Assembly: GCA_014729565.1 (NCBI GenBank)
Contig: WJJR01000258.1
Location: 1 to 7,023 of the forward strand
Direction: 5' to 3'
DNA from: Candidatus Zixiibacteriota bacterium
Lineage (GTDB): Bacteria > Zixibacteria > MSB-5A5 > WJJR01
Length of the DNA stretch: 7,023 nucleotides
Shown here: in pieces, positions 6,921-7,023 of the stretch
How positions within the stretch are numbered: the stretch's first letter is position 1
How the letters are laid out: each line of letters begins with the position of its first letter
Made by a program: the position numbers and the translations under genes
The notes under the pieces: generated by a model
The model's database searches: none
Told to the model about the DNA's origin: nothing
What the model saw: the letters and a program-made list of their open reading frames with translations, nothing else

Positions 6921-6942
6921 CACGAGAGATCGCCAGTTGGGC

Positions 6943-7023
6943 TTACAGATCCCCGGTTGGCTGCACGGTCGCGCCCTCGACCATCAGCACCACCGCCCGC
7001 TCGGGGGAACGGGTCATGTGCAT
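6943..7023 (-). CDS. C-terminal end of an unidentified protein, possibly cupin-domain (partial at right edge)
   Basis: The minus strand is open from the right edge to a TAA at 6943-6945, giving 26 residues that begin MHMTRSPERAVVLMVEG and end VQPTGDL. The pattern of a charged loop, a hydrophobic strand VVLMVE and a closing P-T-G-D resembles the end of small cupin-fold proteins, which often finish in a similar strand followed by NTGD. That is a weak resemblance drawn from 26 residues. Support for coding comes from the plausible composition and from the hairpins located just past the stop. The gene starts outside the window, so whether it belongs to the tig cluster is not known. Confidence 0.45.
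   Translation of the reverse strand: MHMTRSPERAVVLMVEGATVQPTGDL

Overview
This window looks like an ordinary chromosomal housekeeping region of a moderately GC-rich bacterium. The five complete genes on the minus strand are densely packed, and there is no sign of phage, insertion sequences, CRISPR or tRNA genes. Read in the minus direction the order is trigger factor (tig), clpP, clpX, engB and purA. The tig-clpP-clpX core with engB nearby is a widespread bacterial arrangement; purA placed directly behind engB is a lineage-specific addition. I cannot name the organism. Proteins of this character suggest a Gram-negative-like or uncultivated candidate phylum rather than a well-known model species, but this is a guess.

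Layout: positions 1-1169 (+) hold the C-terminal half of a P1B-4-type metal-exporting P-type ATPase, cut by the left edge. A strong symmetric hairpin (about 1214-1258) lies between it and the convergent purA (1282-2580, -). engB (2583-3194, -) ends two bases before the purA start, so the pair is very likely translationally coupled. clpX (3275-4579, -) precedes engB. A GC-rich hairpin followed by a T-rich stretch (4621-4656) separates clpX from clpP (4681-5283, -). tig (5430-6707, -) is upstream of clpP across a 146-base gap that carries a hairpin. The remaining right end holds two tandem hairpins and the last 26 codons of another minus-strand gene, possibly a cupin-domain protein, cut by the right edge.

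How the genes work together: trigger factor meets nascent chains at the ribosome, ClpX unfolds substrates and ClpP degrades them, and EngB assists large-subunit assembly, so the cluster covers protein birth and quality control. PurA supplies AMP synthesis.

No obviously new multi-gene system is visible. The most noteworthy points are inside the known genes: ClpP has Asn at position 172 where the catalytic Asp normally sits, the partner ClpX has Met-Gly-Phe in its ClpP-docking loop, and trigger factor has a PPIase domain that seems to have lost its FKBP active-site residues. A possible terminator or attenuator between clpP and clpX is also worth checking.
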